Source: Nitrospirota bacterium | GTDB taxonomy: Bacteria > Nitrospinota_A > UBA7883 > JACRGQ01 | NCBI GenBank assembly: GCA_024275955.1 | Contig: JAJRYD010000017.1 | Location: forward strand, 1 to 34,613 | Reading direction: 5' to 3' | DNA length: 34,613 bases | In this document: piece by piece, positions 8,303-17,488 of the stretch | Layout: each line of letters begins with the position of its first letter | How positions within the stretch are numbered: the stretch's first letter is position 1 | Notes under the pieces: generated by a model | Databases searched by the model: none | Seen by the model: the letters and a program-made list of their open reading frames with translations, nothing else | What the model was told of the DNA's origin: nothing | Made by a program: the position numbers and the translations under genes

Positions 8303-9238
8303 ATGGAAAAATACCCTAAACTATTTATACTCGCCTCTATAGGCTACCTGCTACTTGGCGTACTTATGGGGCTTCATATCGGAATGGCGGCAGACAAGCC
8401 GTATATTTTCAGGTTCATACATGTACATCTTAACCTTTTGGGCTTTATGTCTATGTTCATATACGGTGTTGCCTACCACATACTCCCACGCTTTAACGCT
8501 AGCCCGCTCAAACACCCTGGAACTGTCGCCGTCCATTTTTACCTCGTCAATATCGGGCTTATCGGCATAGTGGTTTTTGCTTCCCTAGACGGTCTTGGCG
8601 GGGAAGGGATACCCCAAGCAGGGTTCATAGCATCTTCTCTGCTTGAAGCGGCAGGCATATTTCTATTTGCCTACAATATTATTCCGGTAATGCTTCCGGA
8701 AAAAGAAGAAGAAGAGGCTCCTGCTATAGATGGCTCAGACAATGTCCCCGGGATACTTGGCAACTGGCCGGGACTTGCGGATATCTTTAACGAGCATGGC
8801 TTGAAAGCTATTATCACTCCCGAGGCGATGGCGAGCTTTGCGAAAAGCGTTACCATTTCGCAGGCATGCAAAATTCATAAAGTAGATGAAACAGCTTTTC
8901 TCGCAAAACTAAATGAAGGAGTAAAATCCGGCAGTGCCGGTAACGCGCCGAAAATAAAAAGCGGCCCTTCTCCTGAAAAAAAGGCCGCCGACACAATGGC
9001 CAAAGGAAAAAAGATAGCAAGAGGAGAGCTGTGCGAAAGCGAAACTCTTATCGGCTCACTCATAGAGGTTTACCCGGAGACTAAGCCGGTTTTCGAAAAG
9101 CATTACGGCGAAGGATGCTTTACCTGCCCCGGACAAGCATTTGAAACGCTAGAGCAAACAGCGACAATGCATGGTATAAAGACTAAGAAAATCCTCGACG
9201 AGGTTAACGCGATAATCAGCTCTGTTAATAACGGTTAA
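8303..9238 (+). CDS. NorB/CcoN-like membrane domain fused to DUF1858 domains
   Basis: A 311-residue protein with about four membrane helices (8-28, 38-60, 75-95, 105-130). These carry histidines H25, H40, H42 and H59 in an HVHLNLLGF...YHILPRF pattern, which resembles the haem-binding helices of nitric oxide reductase/cbb3 oxidase subunit I and NnrS-type proteins. The soluble part has a first DUF1858-like region at about 145-205 without cysteines and a second at about 245-308 with C272 and C275 (CFTCPG). DUF1858 often accompanies hybrid-cluster and nitrosative-stress proteins. Sitting opposite a Crp/Fnr regulator, it may take part in NO or redox sensing/defence. The membrane part is too short to be a full oxidase. 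Confidence 0.7.
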   Translation: MEKYPKLFILASIGYLLLGVLMGLHIGMAADKPYIFRFIHVHLNLLGFMSMFIYGVAYHILPRFNASPLKHPGTVAVHFYLVNIGLIGIVVFASLDGLGGEGIPQAGFIASSLLEAAGIFLFAYNIIPVMLPEKEEEEAPAIDGSDNVPGILGNWPGLADIFNEHGLKAIITPEAMASFAKSVTISQACKIHKVDETAFLAKLNEGVKSGSAGNAPKIKSGPSPEKKAADTMAKGKKIARGELCESETLIGSLIEVYPETKPVFEKHYGEGCFTCPGQAFETLEQTATMHGIKTKKILDEVNAIISSVNNG

Positions 9239-9261
9239 AAGATTTCTGGAGAATTTATAAA

Positions 9262-9915
9262 ATGAGTATGTTTTTAGGCCCTATCCACCACCTGATGTAT
9301 AACAAGATAAAGGTCGCCGCTGGGCGCGCGCAGTCTATCATTAAAACGTTTAAAGATAAATTCGGCGAGGAGGCCGAAGAAACCATAAAGGCCGCTATGC
9401 CGGACGGGCCTATTGATTTTGGCGATACCCCGCTTGAAGAACTTCTGGGCGACAACCCTATACACCAGTTCTTGCAAAGCCTTATAGACAAAATTGAAAC
9501 GGCCGAGGCATCGCTGGTTACGGCGTTGCTTTACCGCTTCCCAGATGAAAGCGGCGAACTGCTGAAAGAAGCTTTTGCGAAACATGGCGGAGAAACAGCC
9601 AAAGCTGACGCTGGGACCACGGCAGGATTAAACGAAATTACCAGCCAGCTAAACCAATCCTATCTGGAAGGAATGCCATGCGACCCTGGTGGGTCATTCA
9701 ACCAGAAAGATGAAAATTCGATGGAAATCAGCCACAGCGACTGCCTGCATAAGCCTAAATGGGACAGCGTCGGAGCGCCTGCCGACATTATGTGCGGACT
9801 GCTCGACAGCTGGGTAGAAGGCTTTGCAAAAGCACTGAACCCCAACGCAAAGGTGGAAAGAGGGGCATCTTTACCAAAAGGCTCCGAGAGCTGTAGCTGT
9901 ATCCTGACTGTCTAA
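9262..9915 (+). CDS. Hypothetical protein with C-terminal Cys-x-Cys
   Basis: A 217-residue soluble protein that I do not recognise with certainty. The N-terminal half is helical and acidic. The C-terminal half has several cysteines (in an MPCDPGG segment, an HSDCLH segment, an IMCGLL segment) and ends in SCSCILTV. This layout recalls small ligand-handling families such as the L-2-amino-thiazoline-4-carboxylic acid hydrolase-like group, but that is a weak resemblance. A GGAG lies about 10 nt before the ATG. It follows the DUF1858 membrane gene by 23 bp in the same direction, so the two are probably co-transcribed, and the cysteines would suit a redox or metal role. Confidence 0.6.
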   Translation: MSMFLGPIHHLMYNKIKVAAGRAQSIIKTFKDKFGEEAEETIKAAMPDGPIDFGDTPLEELLGDNPIHQFLQSLIDKIETAEASLVTALLYRFPDESGELLKEAFAKHGGETAKADAGTTAGLNEITSQLNQSYLEGMPCDPGGSFNQKDENSMEISHSDCLHKPKWDSVGAPADIMCGLLDSWVEGFAKALNPNAKVERGASLPKGSESCSCILTV

Positions 9916-9978
9916 AAATAAGGCTCTAAATGCCGGAAAAGGCTCAGCGGTGCTAGAATCTCCTTCCTTTTCATATAT

Positions 9979-10007
9979 TTGAAAAATATCTATCTTTCTT
10001 ATATGAT
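9979..10007 (+). promoter_or_regulatory. Sigma-70-like promoter
   Basis: TTGAAA (9979-9984) and TATGAT (10002-10007) are separated by 17 bp, 41 bp upstream of the next gene's start. It suggests the 252-residue gene has its own promoter. Confidence 0.55.
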
Positions 10008-10047
10008 GTAGGTAGCGGTAAAATGCTTATGATGGAAGGAGTTTCTA

Positions 10048-10806
10048 GTGTCTGACACCAAAGAACCCAACTCCCAAGAGAGCGATAAAAGTGAGGCTGA
10101 TGAGGAGAAAAAAGAACACAACCTTACCACCTGCCACGAAATAGCAAGACACGCGCTGAAATTATATGCCGGAGAGCTTGCCAGCGGCGGCATAAGCCAA
10201 GAGATACTGACAGAAGCCTTTAAAAAATCGTGGACAGGTCTTGATGCCTACCTGAAAGGTATCAACAAAAGCTGTAGCAACGGCGCCTCTTCAATAAGCG
10301 CGGCTCTCAAAGTGCAGGAAAAGAGAAAAAACTTCTTCGGTCGTCTTATAGTTCACGAAATATCGGCGTTAATACCTTTGGTTTCCAACGAAGAGATTTC
10401 TAAAGAGATTAGAAGCGAGCATGTCGTGGGCAAAATCCCCCGCGACGTTATTTACGGCTACATGGGAGCTGTAGATGATATGTTTGGAGATGAGTTTAGA
10501 GAGAGCGCTCAAAAAAGACTTACCAGAATAATCGACGCCAACAAAAACCTGCATACAGGCCTTTACGACTGGGATAAATTTTACAGCGACCCCGAGTCGA
10601 AGGAGATACGGCTCGATATTTTTACTAAAATAAAAGAGAAGTGCGCCGCGAACGACGACTGGTTTGAATGGTTCAGAAAAAGAATTACCAGATCAGAAGA
10701 ATTTACCGGACATATGAAAAGAGGGCTAGAGGAGGAAGAGTTCCGCCTTATTCTTCATACGATGTTCAACAGCCTCGGAAAAAACAAGCCAGATATTCCG
10801 TTCTAG
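10048..10806 (+). CDS. Hypothetical helical protein
   Basis: A 252-residue protein, predicted soluble and largely helical, that I do not recognise. It starts with GTG, supported by a GGAAGGAG ribosome site 6-7 nt upstream. The first 25 residues are very acidic and polar and probably disordered. The rest has regularly spaced hydrophobic and charged residues and no signal peptide or clear catalytic motif. It follows the Cys-rich hypothetical gene by 132 bp with a good promoter in between, so it may be only loosely tied to the DUF1858 cluster. Confidence 0.62.
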   Translation: MSDTKEPNSQESDKSEADEEKKEHNLTTCHEIARHALKLYAGELASGGISQEILTEAFKKSWTGLDAYLKGINKSCSNGASSISAALKVQEKRKNFFGRLIVHEISALIPLVSNEEISKEIRSEHVVGKIPRDVIYGYMGAVDDMFGDEFRESAQKRLTRIIDANKNLHTGLYDWDKFYSDPESKEIRLDIFTKIKEKCAANDDWFEWFRKRITRSEEFTGHMKRGLEEEEFRLILHTMFNSLGKNKPDIPF

Positions 10807-10862
10807 CCGTCTTAACGCCTATGCAGGGTTCCGGTCACAATCCGGTGAAGAGGTTCGTAGAG

Positions 10863-11732
10863 CTACTTTTTAATAAGCCTCTTGAGGGCTTTAAGGTTTT
10901 CGACATCTTCTTTCATATCTTTTCCTTTAGGGGTCTCCAGCACCATCGGCACGTCAATGAAACGTTTATCATTCATAAGAAAGCGAAACGGCTCTGCCCC
11001 AAGAAAACCTTTTCCTATATGTTCATGCCGGTCAACCTTTGACTCAAATTCCCTTTTTGAATCGTTAAGGTGAAAAAATTTTACGTTTTCCAGCCCCACA
11101 GCTTTGTCCAGTTTTTTAAAAGTTTTTTTATATTCTTTTTCGTCTCGCAAGTCATAGCCTGCCGCAAAAATATGACAGGTATCTACGCAGATGCCGACGC
11201 GCTTTTTGTTTTTCGTTTTACCAATAAGGTACTCAAGATGTTCAAACTTGTAGCCGAGGTTCGTTCCTTGTCCCGCAGTCGTTTCAATCGTAAGGATAAC
11301 CTCTTCGCATTCCGGTGTTTTTTTAATAGCTTCGTTCATACAGCTGGCAACAGCCTTTAGCCCCGCTTCCTCGCCGCTTCCGACATGCGACCCAGGGTGA
11401 AAAACAAGCAGTGGTATCCGAAGTACGGAGGCGCGTTTAATCTCCTCTATAAAAGCCTTTAGCGATTTATCCCTCAGCGCGCTATCCGGCGAAGCAAGGT
11501 TTATAAGATAGGAATCGTGAGAAGCTACGGCAGATATTTTAGATCCTTTTAGTTTTTCAAACCACGCGTCTACAGATTTCTTTTCAAGTGGTTTCGCTTT
11601 CCACTGGTTTGAAGTTTTCGTAAAAATCTGCATGGCGGTACAGCCGACCGACATTCCTCTTTCCGGCGCGGTTTCCACACCGCCGGCTATAGAGACATGG
11701 GCGCCTAGAAGCATCTCTCTTTTTGTTGTCAT
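10863..11732 (-). CDS. nfo: Endonuclease IV (AP endonuclease)
   Basis: A 289-residue AP endonuclease of the Nfo/TIM-barrel family, which cuts DNA 5' to abasic sites in base excision repair. The zinc-ligand motifs appear in order: GAHVSIAGG near the N-terminus, HDSYLINLA, FHPGSH, IETTAGQG, CVDTCHIFAAGYD, HLNDSK and the closing DRHEHIGKG. Length is normal. The upstream ribosome site is weak (an ACGGGT stretch). It is followed in the minus direction by a short gap and is probably a separate unit from the kinase 70 bp upstream. Confidence 0.95.
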   Translation of the reverse strand: MTTKREMLLGAHVSIAGGVETAPERGMSVGCTAMQIFTKTSNQWKAKPLEKKSVDAWFEKLKGSKISAVASHDSYLINLASPDSALRDKSLKAFIEEIKRASVLRIPLLVFHPGSHVGSGEEAGLKAVASCMNEAIKKTPECEEVILTIETTAGQGTNLGYKFEHLEYLIGKTKNKKRVGICVDTCHIFAAGYDLRDEKEYKKTFKKLDKAVGLENVKFFHLNDSKREFESKVDRHEHIGKGFLGAEPFRFLMNDKRFIDVPMVLETPKGKDMKEDVENLKALKRLIKK

Positions 11733-11802
11733 TTTACCCGTACGCCTTTCATAATGTTGGCTGTTGCCTTCATACTAGGATTATAGCAAAGCTCTGCCTG
11801 TC

Positions 11803-14418
11803 TCACCCAACGGCAAGACGCGCAAAAGTTTCCTGCAAGGTTTTCGACGCGACAGGCTTAACAAGGTATTCAAGCGTTATCCCTTTTTCTTTGGCGATGC
11901 TGTAAACTTCCTGCTCTTTCTCCACCGTGCCATCCGCGGAGATAACGACAATAGGACAGTAAAAGTTATCCGGCAAATGTTTTAACAGTTCGGTTCCGCT
12001 TACTTTCGGCATATGCATATCCAGAAGGATAACATCAAAATCCTTTTTATCTTCTATCGCTTCCAACCCCTGCGCCCCATCCTCGGCAAATAATATCTCG
12101 TTCCCTTTGAGCATCTCCCCGATAAGCATTCTTATGGAAGGATCGTCCTCCACTAATAGTATATTTTTACCTTGTATCAGATATTCCTCGGCAGTGCTAA
12201 GCTTCCCGCTACTATCCGTTTTTACCATCTCTAGCGGTAGCGACACGGTAAAACACGAGCCCTCGCCCACTTTCGATGTTACGGAGACAGTCCCTTTCAT
12301 CGCCTTTATTAGACTCTCCACAAGGGAAAGACCTAGGCCGACACCTCCCTGGCTTCTTGTCATAGATCCGTCAAGCTGGCGAAACCTATCAAAAATAACC
12401 TCCGTGTCGTGTTTAGATAAGCCGCACCCTTCATCAAGCACTTCGAGAAGAAGCTTGCCCTCTTCTGCCCTGATGCCAAGCTTAACCGTACCGGCATCGG
12501 AATACTTTATGGCGTTTTCACCAAGATTTTGAAAAATCTGTTCAAGCCGTTTTTGGTCGCCTACAAAAATAAGGTCATCCTCCAAGAAGCTACTCATATT
12601 GGTCTTCAATGTTATATTTTTCTCGACAGCGGCCGATATCAAAGCGTTATGAACCGACGAGAGAAGATAGCAGGCCGAGACAGGTTCGGCTACAACATCT
12701 AACTGCCCTGCTTCGATTTGGCTTAAATCAAGAAGGTCGTTTATAAGGTTTAAGAGCTTTTCCCCCTGCTGGATTACAATATTATTAAACCTCCCTGTCT
12801 CCTGCATCGAAACTTTTGCGGACTTTAAGCTGTTTAAAGCCGATTCAACAGCCTCTACCGCCTCCTTATCTATGCCGACAGTGTCATTGTCTGCCTTAAT
12901 TTTCTTTGTCCGTTGATTAGAAACGATGAACAGCTCACTGATAGCCAAGAGTACTCTGTTTATCTCTTTTTCAATTTCCACGAAATCGTTCAGCACCCTG
13001 TCCTGATAATCGCTACCTAGCTTTGTAAATCCAAGCACGGAGGAAAGCGGAGTTCGAAGCTCGTGCGACATATTCGCAAGAAAGTCTGACTTTAGCTGGT
13101 TCGCTTTTTCGGCCTTTTTCTTTGCATCCTCAGCTTCCTTGATCGACTGAACAGACTGCGCGAGCAGTATTTCCTGTTCTTTCAGCATAAGTTTATGCTC
13201 GGTAATATCCCTAAATATCCCCTGAACGACAGTCCTTCCCGATATTTGCAAGAGTGTTCCGGTTATCCCGACATCAAGCCTACTGCCGTCTTTGCGAAGC
13301 ATCAACATCTCCGGCGCCACACCTTTGCCATGCCTTACATGCTCTTCGAATATCTGCTGGTATTCCCCGCGTAATTCCTCAGGGTAGAGTTCCAGATGGT
13401 TGGTGCCTACTATCTCTTCCTTCGTTCTTCCGGTAAACTCCGATGCCATTCGGTTTGAATCAATAATTATTCCTGTCTTTGCGTCAGCCACGATAATCGC
13501 GTCGCTCGCAAATTCTATAAGGCCATGATATCTGTTTTTATTTTCACTCATAAGCAGGTTCCCGCGTTCACGCCGACCATGAATAAATAAAAGCAATAGC
13601 CCAGACAGCACGACAAATGCCGAAGCACCGTAGGAAAGAAGCTGTACGCGCGGCAATATTTCGGCTTGGGCCGCTTCGTCATTTTTATATTCCTCATTAT
13701 AAGAAAGCCGAAGAGACGGCATTCTATTAGACAATCTGGAAATAATCATTTTTACTTCTGCCTCGATGAGATGAACCGATGCCGAGATATCAGCCAAAAG
13801 TTTTTTACGGTTCTCTTCGTTTTTAGGCTGTGTCGGCAATCCGGCAAAGTCGGTCATCATCAAAAAAAGGGCATCCGCTTTTTTTACCTGCTCTATCGTG
13901 TCATCCCAAACCTCAAGATAAAACCGTTCGCTAAAATGTCTGCCGTGACCCCTGCGAAATTCGATAATATCCCGTAGGTAGCGTTCCGCTTCAAGCGACT
14001 CCTCTACTATTATCTCCAGTGAAGGCGTTTGAAGCTCTTTACCTCTGTTTTGAGAGTTAACCGCAAAAAAAGCATGCTTAATAGGCATAAAAAGAATTGA
14101 TATCTTTTGGGAAAATTTCAGAGTCATTATCATCTCGCTGGTTTGAAGGTCGCGGGCTTTGTCCGATTTCTCGATTCTCTCGAAAACCGGCTTATATAAA
14201 AACCTGTGCGTCCCCCACGCGCTAAGCATGCCTGCAAGCATTAAAAGCAGGATCAAAACACCAAGAGGCGTTTTTACGGCAAGTTTTATATCTGAGCCGT
14301 CATCTGCGCCTAGACGGTCGGAAAACTCGGCAACCTCGCCGTCGCTTTTCTTTTCCCCGCTGTAGGTACTGCCGCCCAACATCAACTCCCCCACCTGTCC
14401 CAAACATTGCCTGCCCAA
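11803..14418 (-). CDS. Hybrid sensor histidine kinase with PAS and receiver domains
   Basis: An 871-residue membrane-anchored hybrid kinase. An N-terminal helix (about 50-68) and a second (about 259-279) enclose a roughly 190-residue, mostly helical periplasmic sensor region. A PAS domain (about 295-410), a short coiled coil, the HisKA H-box SHELRTP with phosphoacceptor H452, a HATPase_c domain (about 615-730; N-box with ENAIKYS, GLGLSL G-box) and a receiver domain (751-871; D800 in LLDMHMP) follow. The H-box and the second HisKA helix (about 554-570) are separated by roughly 60 residues more than usual, an uncommon insertion. No cognate regulator gene lies beside it, so output may go to a distant partner. 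Confidence 0.9.
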   Translation of the reverse strand: MGRQCLGQVGELMLGGSTYSGEKKSDGEVAEFSDRLGADDGSDIKLAVKTPLGVLILLLMLAGMLSAWGTHRFLYKPVFERIEKSDKARDLQTSEMIMTLKFSQKISILFMPIKHAFFAVNSQNRGKELQTPSLEIIVEESLEAERYLRDIIEFRRGHGRHFSERFYLEVWDDTIEQVKKADALFLMMTDFAGLPTQPKNEENRKKLLADISASVHLIEAEVKMIISRLSNRMPSLRLSYNEEYKNDEAAQAEILPRVQLLSYGASAFVVLSGLLLLFIHGRRERGNLLMSENKNRYHGLIEFASDAIIVADAKTGIIIDSNRMASEFTGRTKEEIVGTNHLELYPEELRGEYQQIFEEHVRHGKGVAPEMLMLRKDGSRLDVGITGTLLQISGRTVVQGIFRDITEHKLMLKEQEILLAQSVQSIKEAEDAKKKAEKANQLKSDFLANMSHELRTPLSSVLGFTKLGSDYQDRVLNDFVEIEKEINRVLLAISELFIVSNQRTKKIKADNDTVGIDKEAVEAVESALNSLKSAKVSMQETGRFNNIVIQQGEKLLNLINDLLDLSQIEAGQLDVVAEPVSACYLLSSVHNALISAAVEKNITLKTNMSSFLEDDLIFVGDQKRLEQIFQNLGENAIKYSDAGTVKLGIRAEEGKLLLEVLDEGCGLSKHDTEVIFDRFRQLDGSMTRSQGGVGLGLSLVESLIKAMKGTVSVTSKVGEGSCFTVSLPLEMVKTDSSGKLSTAEEYLIQGKNILLVEDDPSIRMLIGEMLKGNEILFAEDGAQGLEAIEDKKDFDVILLDMHMPKVSGTELLKHLPDNFYCPIVVISADGTVEKEQEVYSIAKEKGITLEYLVKPVASKTLQETFARLAVG

Positions 14419-14536
14419 AGAGAGATTAAACAGCCGTCAACCTTAAAAGCTAAGCCGCTCCTGCTCACTTGGAGTGTGCGGTAATTCTATCATTGATTGA
14501 TGGAAAGGGATGGAAACAGTTATCAGCATAACCGCC

Positions 14537-16243
14537 CTACTTAACGTAACGAGAATAGGATGGTATCCACATCCTTTCCCTTATCGCCTCTTCAATATCC
14601 CCTTCAACATCTCTCCCCACTCCCTCTTTTCTCGCCTGCAGATAAACAGCTTTGGCGACATTAAAGGAAATCTCAAAAAGGTCTTCAAAGTCTGGGTAAA
14701 CTACCCCGTTATCAAGCCGTTCTTTTGGCACAGCCTCCGCCATGGCGAAAGCGGCAGAGGCGAAAAAAGAAGGTTTAATCACTCTTGCTTTAGCGACAAT
14801 AGCCCCCAGCCCGATGCCGGGAAATATAAGCGCGTTATTGCCTTGGCCTATCTCGTATTCTTTGCCGTTTACTGTAACAGGGGCAAACGGCGAGCCGGAA
14901 GCGACTATCGCCCTGCCGAGGGTATACTCTAAAAGCCAGCGTGGGTCAGCTTCCGACTTTGAAGTCGGGTTCGACAGTGTAAAGATTACCGGCTTAACGC
15001 TGTTTTCCATCATCATGTCGACAATTTCCTTATTGAAAGAATCTTTCTGCGCAGACACGCCGATGAGAACCGTTATACGACCGTTCCTTACAACGTCCGG
15101 CAGAGAATATTCATGCAGGTTATCTATCAGCCATCTCTCCACAGTTGTCCGCGGTTTGGCAAACTCTTTCTTATAGTCCTCCAGCCCCGCGCGGTCATCG
15201 CATATCAGCCCTCTGGAATCTATGATAAATATTCTGCCGGCCGCGTCCTGTTCGCTCATTCCTTCCAGCAAGAGGGCCGCTTTTAGCTGACGGGCAATAC
15301 CGACACCTGCCGCGCCGGCTCCATAGATGGCGAACTTCTGGTCGGAAAGTTTTTCCCGCTTTATTTTCATCGCGCTTATAACCCCGCCGAGGGTAACAGC
15401 TCCTGTCCCCTCTATGTCGTCGTTAAAAGATGGATGAGCTTCGCGGAAGCTGTCCATATTCTTAAACGCGTTGCTCTTCGAAAAATCTTCCCACTGCAAA
15501 ATGGCGTTTGGAAAGTTCTTCTTAACTCCGTCGACCATTTTTTCTATAAAGCTGTCGTACTTGGCACCTTTTATCCTTTTTTGTCTGCTACCAAGATAGA
15601 GAGGGTCGTCAAGCAGTTTTTGATTGTCCGTGCCGACGTCAAGACATATCGGAAGGCATTGCGACGGATGAATACCAGCGGCAACTGTGTAACGAGAGAG
15701 TTTTCCAACAGGTATCGCCATACCGCTGACTCCCTGATCTCCTATACCAAGAATGCCCTGACTGTCGGTAACAACAATTATTCTCAGATCTTTAGCCGCT
15801 GACGGAAGATGCTTGGCCATCTCCTCCATTTTGCCGACATTCTCAGAGTCGATAAAAAGACCGCGTGGCTTCCTATATAGATGCCCATGTTGCTCTACCG
15901 CATCACCGATGGTGGGGGTATATATTATCGGAAGCATCTCGTTTATATATCTACGGAGAAAAGCGTAGAAAAGCGTTTCATTTCTATCCTGCAGTGAACG
16001 TAGAAAAACATACTTGCTCACGTTGCTTCTCTTTATGTCGTAACTTCCTCTTACGCGGGTAAGCTGTTCTTCCATAGTGGAAGCGTATGGAGGAAGCAAG
16101 CCCTCAAGGCCGAAATTGCTTCTATCTTCCGCTGGAAAAGCGGTGCCTTTGTTTAGTAGCGGATCGTTAAGAAGCTCCTGCCCGTACTTCGTCACTTTTA
16201 GCAGATAAGCGCCTTTTTCATCTTTAGACAGCCTGTAACGCAT
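14537..16243 (-). CDS. NAD(P)-dependent malic enzyme
   Basis: A 568-residue large-form malic enzyme that decarboxylates malate to pyruvate with NAD(P) reduction, linking the TCA cycle with pyruvate. Family segments are clear: YTPTIGDAVEQ, GDQGVSGMAIP, CLDVGTDN, the divalent-metal region NDDIEGTGAV, the Rossmann glycines GAGAAGVG and the C-terminal ASGSPFAPV. The frame opens at a TTG at 16267, but an AGGAAAGG ribosome site 8 nt before the ATG at 16243 supports the later start. The length matches MaeA/SfcA-type NAD enzymes rather than the short or MaeB-type forms. Confidence 0.93.
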   Translation of the reverse strand: MRYRLSKDEKGAYLLKVTKYGQELLNDPLLNKGTAFPAEDRSNFGLEGLLPPYASTMEEQLTRVRGSYDIKRSNVSKYVFLRSLQDRNETLFYAFLRRYINEMLPIIYTPTIGDAVEQHGHLYRKPRGLFIDSENVGKMEEMAKHLPSAAKDLRIIVVTDSQGILGIGDQGVSGMAIPVGKLSRYTVAAGIHPSQCLPICLDVGTDNQKLLDDPLYLGSRQKRIKGAKYDSFIEKMVDGVKKNFPNAILQWEDFSKSNAFKNMDSFREAHPSFNDDIEGTGAVTLGGVISAMKIKREKLSDQKFAIYGAGAAGVGIARQLKAALLLEGMSEQDAAGRIFIIDSRGLICDDRAGLEDYKKEFAKPRTTVERWLIDNLHEYSLPDVVRNGRITVLIGVSAQKDSFNKEIVDMMMENSVKPVIFTLSNPTSKSEADPRWLLEYTLGRAIVASGSPFAPVTVNGKEYEIGQGNNALIFPGIGLGAIVAKARVIKPSFFASAAFAMAEAVPKERLDNGVVYPDFEDLFEISFNVAKAVYLQARKEGVGRDVEGDIEEAIRERMWIPSYSRYVK

Positions 16244-16267
16244 AGAATGAACCTTTCCTGACTCCAA

Positions 16268-16744
16268 ACGGTTGATATAAGGTAATTTTAAACCTCTTTG
16301 ATTGATTTCCCAATACTTTTTGGCAAAAGCCCGATTTTAGCCGGCTATCGCGCCGCTTCTACAGCAAGATAGCGCCCTCTATTCAAAATACCGATAGCTA
16401 ACACTGACCTAGCACGGCATCTTTCCTTGAAATGTTGTATTTTCAGGTTTTTTCTACTTACAGGGACTGTTTCCAAAAGAGTTTTTTGAGCATTTTAAGG
16501 GAAAGTTTATTTTCTAACTTCTTTAAAATAAAACCGTTAGAGATTGGTAATTTGTAGCAAAACCAAGATTGTCTTATTCGGCAACAGCCCCTTACAGCAC
16601 AAACGATAGCTCTGCTCTTTTCAGAAAGTTTTAGCATCTTTTCAGGCACTTCGCCTCTATCAAACGGAGATATTCTGCCGTTAATGGCAGGCTTTAAAAC
16701 AGACCCGCTTGTACGCCTAGCGCGCCTTTGCAAAGGAGAATAAA
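16268..16744. other. Intergenic region between malic enzyme and ABC ATPase
   Basis: A 477-bp stretch without a convincing gene. It contains MITE copy B (16463-16590) and, just before the ABC gene, the ribosome site AAGGAG at 16733-16738. A short open frame across the MITE on the minus strand is not supported by any start or homology I can see. Confidence 0.6.
16463..16590 (+). mobile_element. MITE-like element, copy B
   Basis: A 128-bp element with ends GGGACTGTTTCC and, read inward from the other side, GGGCTGTTGCCGAA. It is flanked by a perfect 6-bp direct repeat CTTACA at 16457-16462 and 16591-16596, the expected target-site duplication. It shares its length and internal blocks (a GAGTTTTTTGAGCATTTTAAGG stretch, a TTGGTAATTTGTAG stretch) with copies A and C. 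Confidence 0.87.
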
Positions 16745-17488
16745 TTGTATAATGACCGGGTGATACGCTTTGAAAACGTGAGAAAAAACTACGGAGAGGT
16801 TATTGCCGTAAAAAACCTCAACTTATCGGTAGGCAAAGGCATCTGTTTTGGATTTCTAGGGCCGAACGGAGCAGGAAAAACCACCACAATAAAAATGCTT
16901 ACAGGGCTTCTAATACCTACCTCCGGCAAGGTTTTCATAAACGGAATAGACATACAGGAAAAACCGGAAGAGGCAAAAAAGATTCTTGGGTTCATTCCAG
17001 ATAAACCGTTCATATACGACAAACTTACCGGAAAGGAATTTCTAAACCTTATGCTCGACATCTACGAAGTTAGCAGACAAAAGGCGGAACCTTTTAGAAA
17101 AGAACTGCTCGGTATATTTCTGCTTAGCGGCTGGCAAGACGAACTGGTAGAAAACTATTCGCACGGCATGAAACAAAAGCTTGTAATAACCGGCGCTCTT
17201 ATACATAACCCGAAGATAATTGTTGTAGACGAACCTATGGTAGGGCTGGACCCGCATGGTCATAAAGTAGTAAAAGCACTTTTTAAAACTTTTTGCGAAA
17301 AGGGAAATACCATATTTATGTCTACTCACACTCTCGGCGTGGCGCAGGAGCTATGTCATAAAATCTCGATAATAGAAAAAGGAAAAATAATAGCGACAGG
17401 CACTGTAAAAGAGCTTGGCTCACAGGCGCGTTCCGATTCCGATAAACTTGAATCAATATTCCTCAAACTAACCGAAGCGGTAGAGTAG
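16745..17488 (+). CDS. ABC transporter ATP-binding protein (orphan)
   Basis: A 247-residue ATPase subunit. The Walker A motif is GPNGAGKTT, the signature motif is degenerate (ENYSHGMKQK), Walker B is IIVVDEP and the switch histidine lies in STHTLG. This resembles ABC-2-type exporters and GldA/NatA-like ATPases. The start is a TTG at 16745, supported by AAGGAG six bases upstream; an in-frame GTG at 16760 would shorten it by five residues. No permease gene follows, and the gene lies between MITE copies B and C. The substrate is unknown and the ATPase would need a permease encoded elsewhere. Confidence 0.88.
   Translation: MYNDRVIRFENVRKNYGEVIAVKNLNLSVGKGICFGFLGPNGAGKTTTIKMLTGLLIPTSGKVFINGIDIQEKPEEAKKILGFIPDKPFIYDKLTGKEFLNLMLDIYEVSRQKAEPFRKELLGIFLLSGWQDELVENYSHGMKQKLVITGALIHNPKIIVVDEPMVGLDPHGHKVVKALFKTFCEKGNTIFMSTHTLGVAQELCHKISIIEKGKIIATGTVKELGSQARSDSDKLESIFLKLTEAVE

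Noticed and set aside
16458-16733. 91-codon minus-strand frame across MITE copy B
   Set aside because: It reads through the element and its flank. Similar short peptides recur in the other copies, so it is a by-product of the repeat (possibly a transposase C-terminus relic), not a gene.
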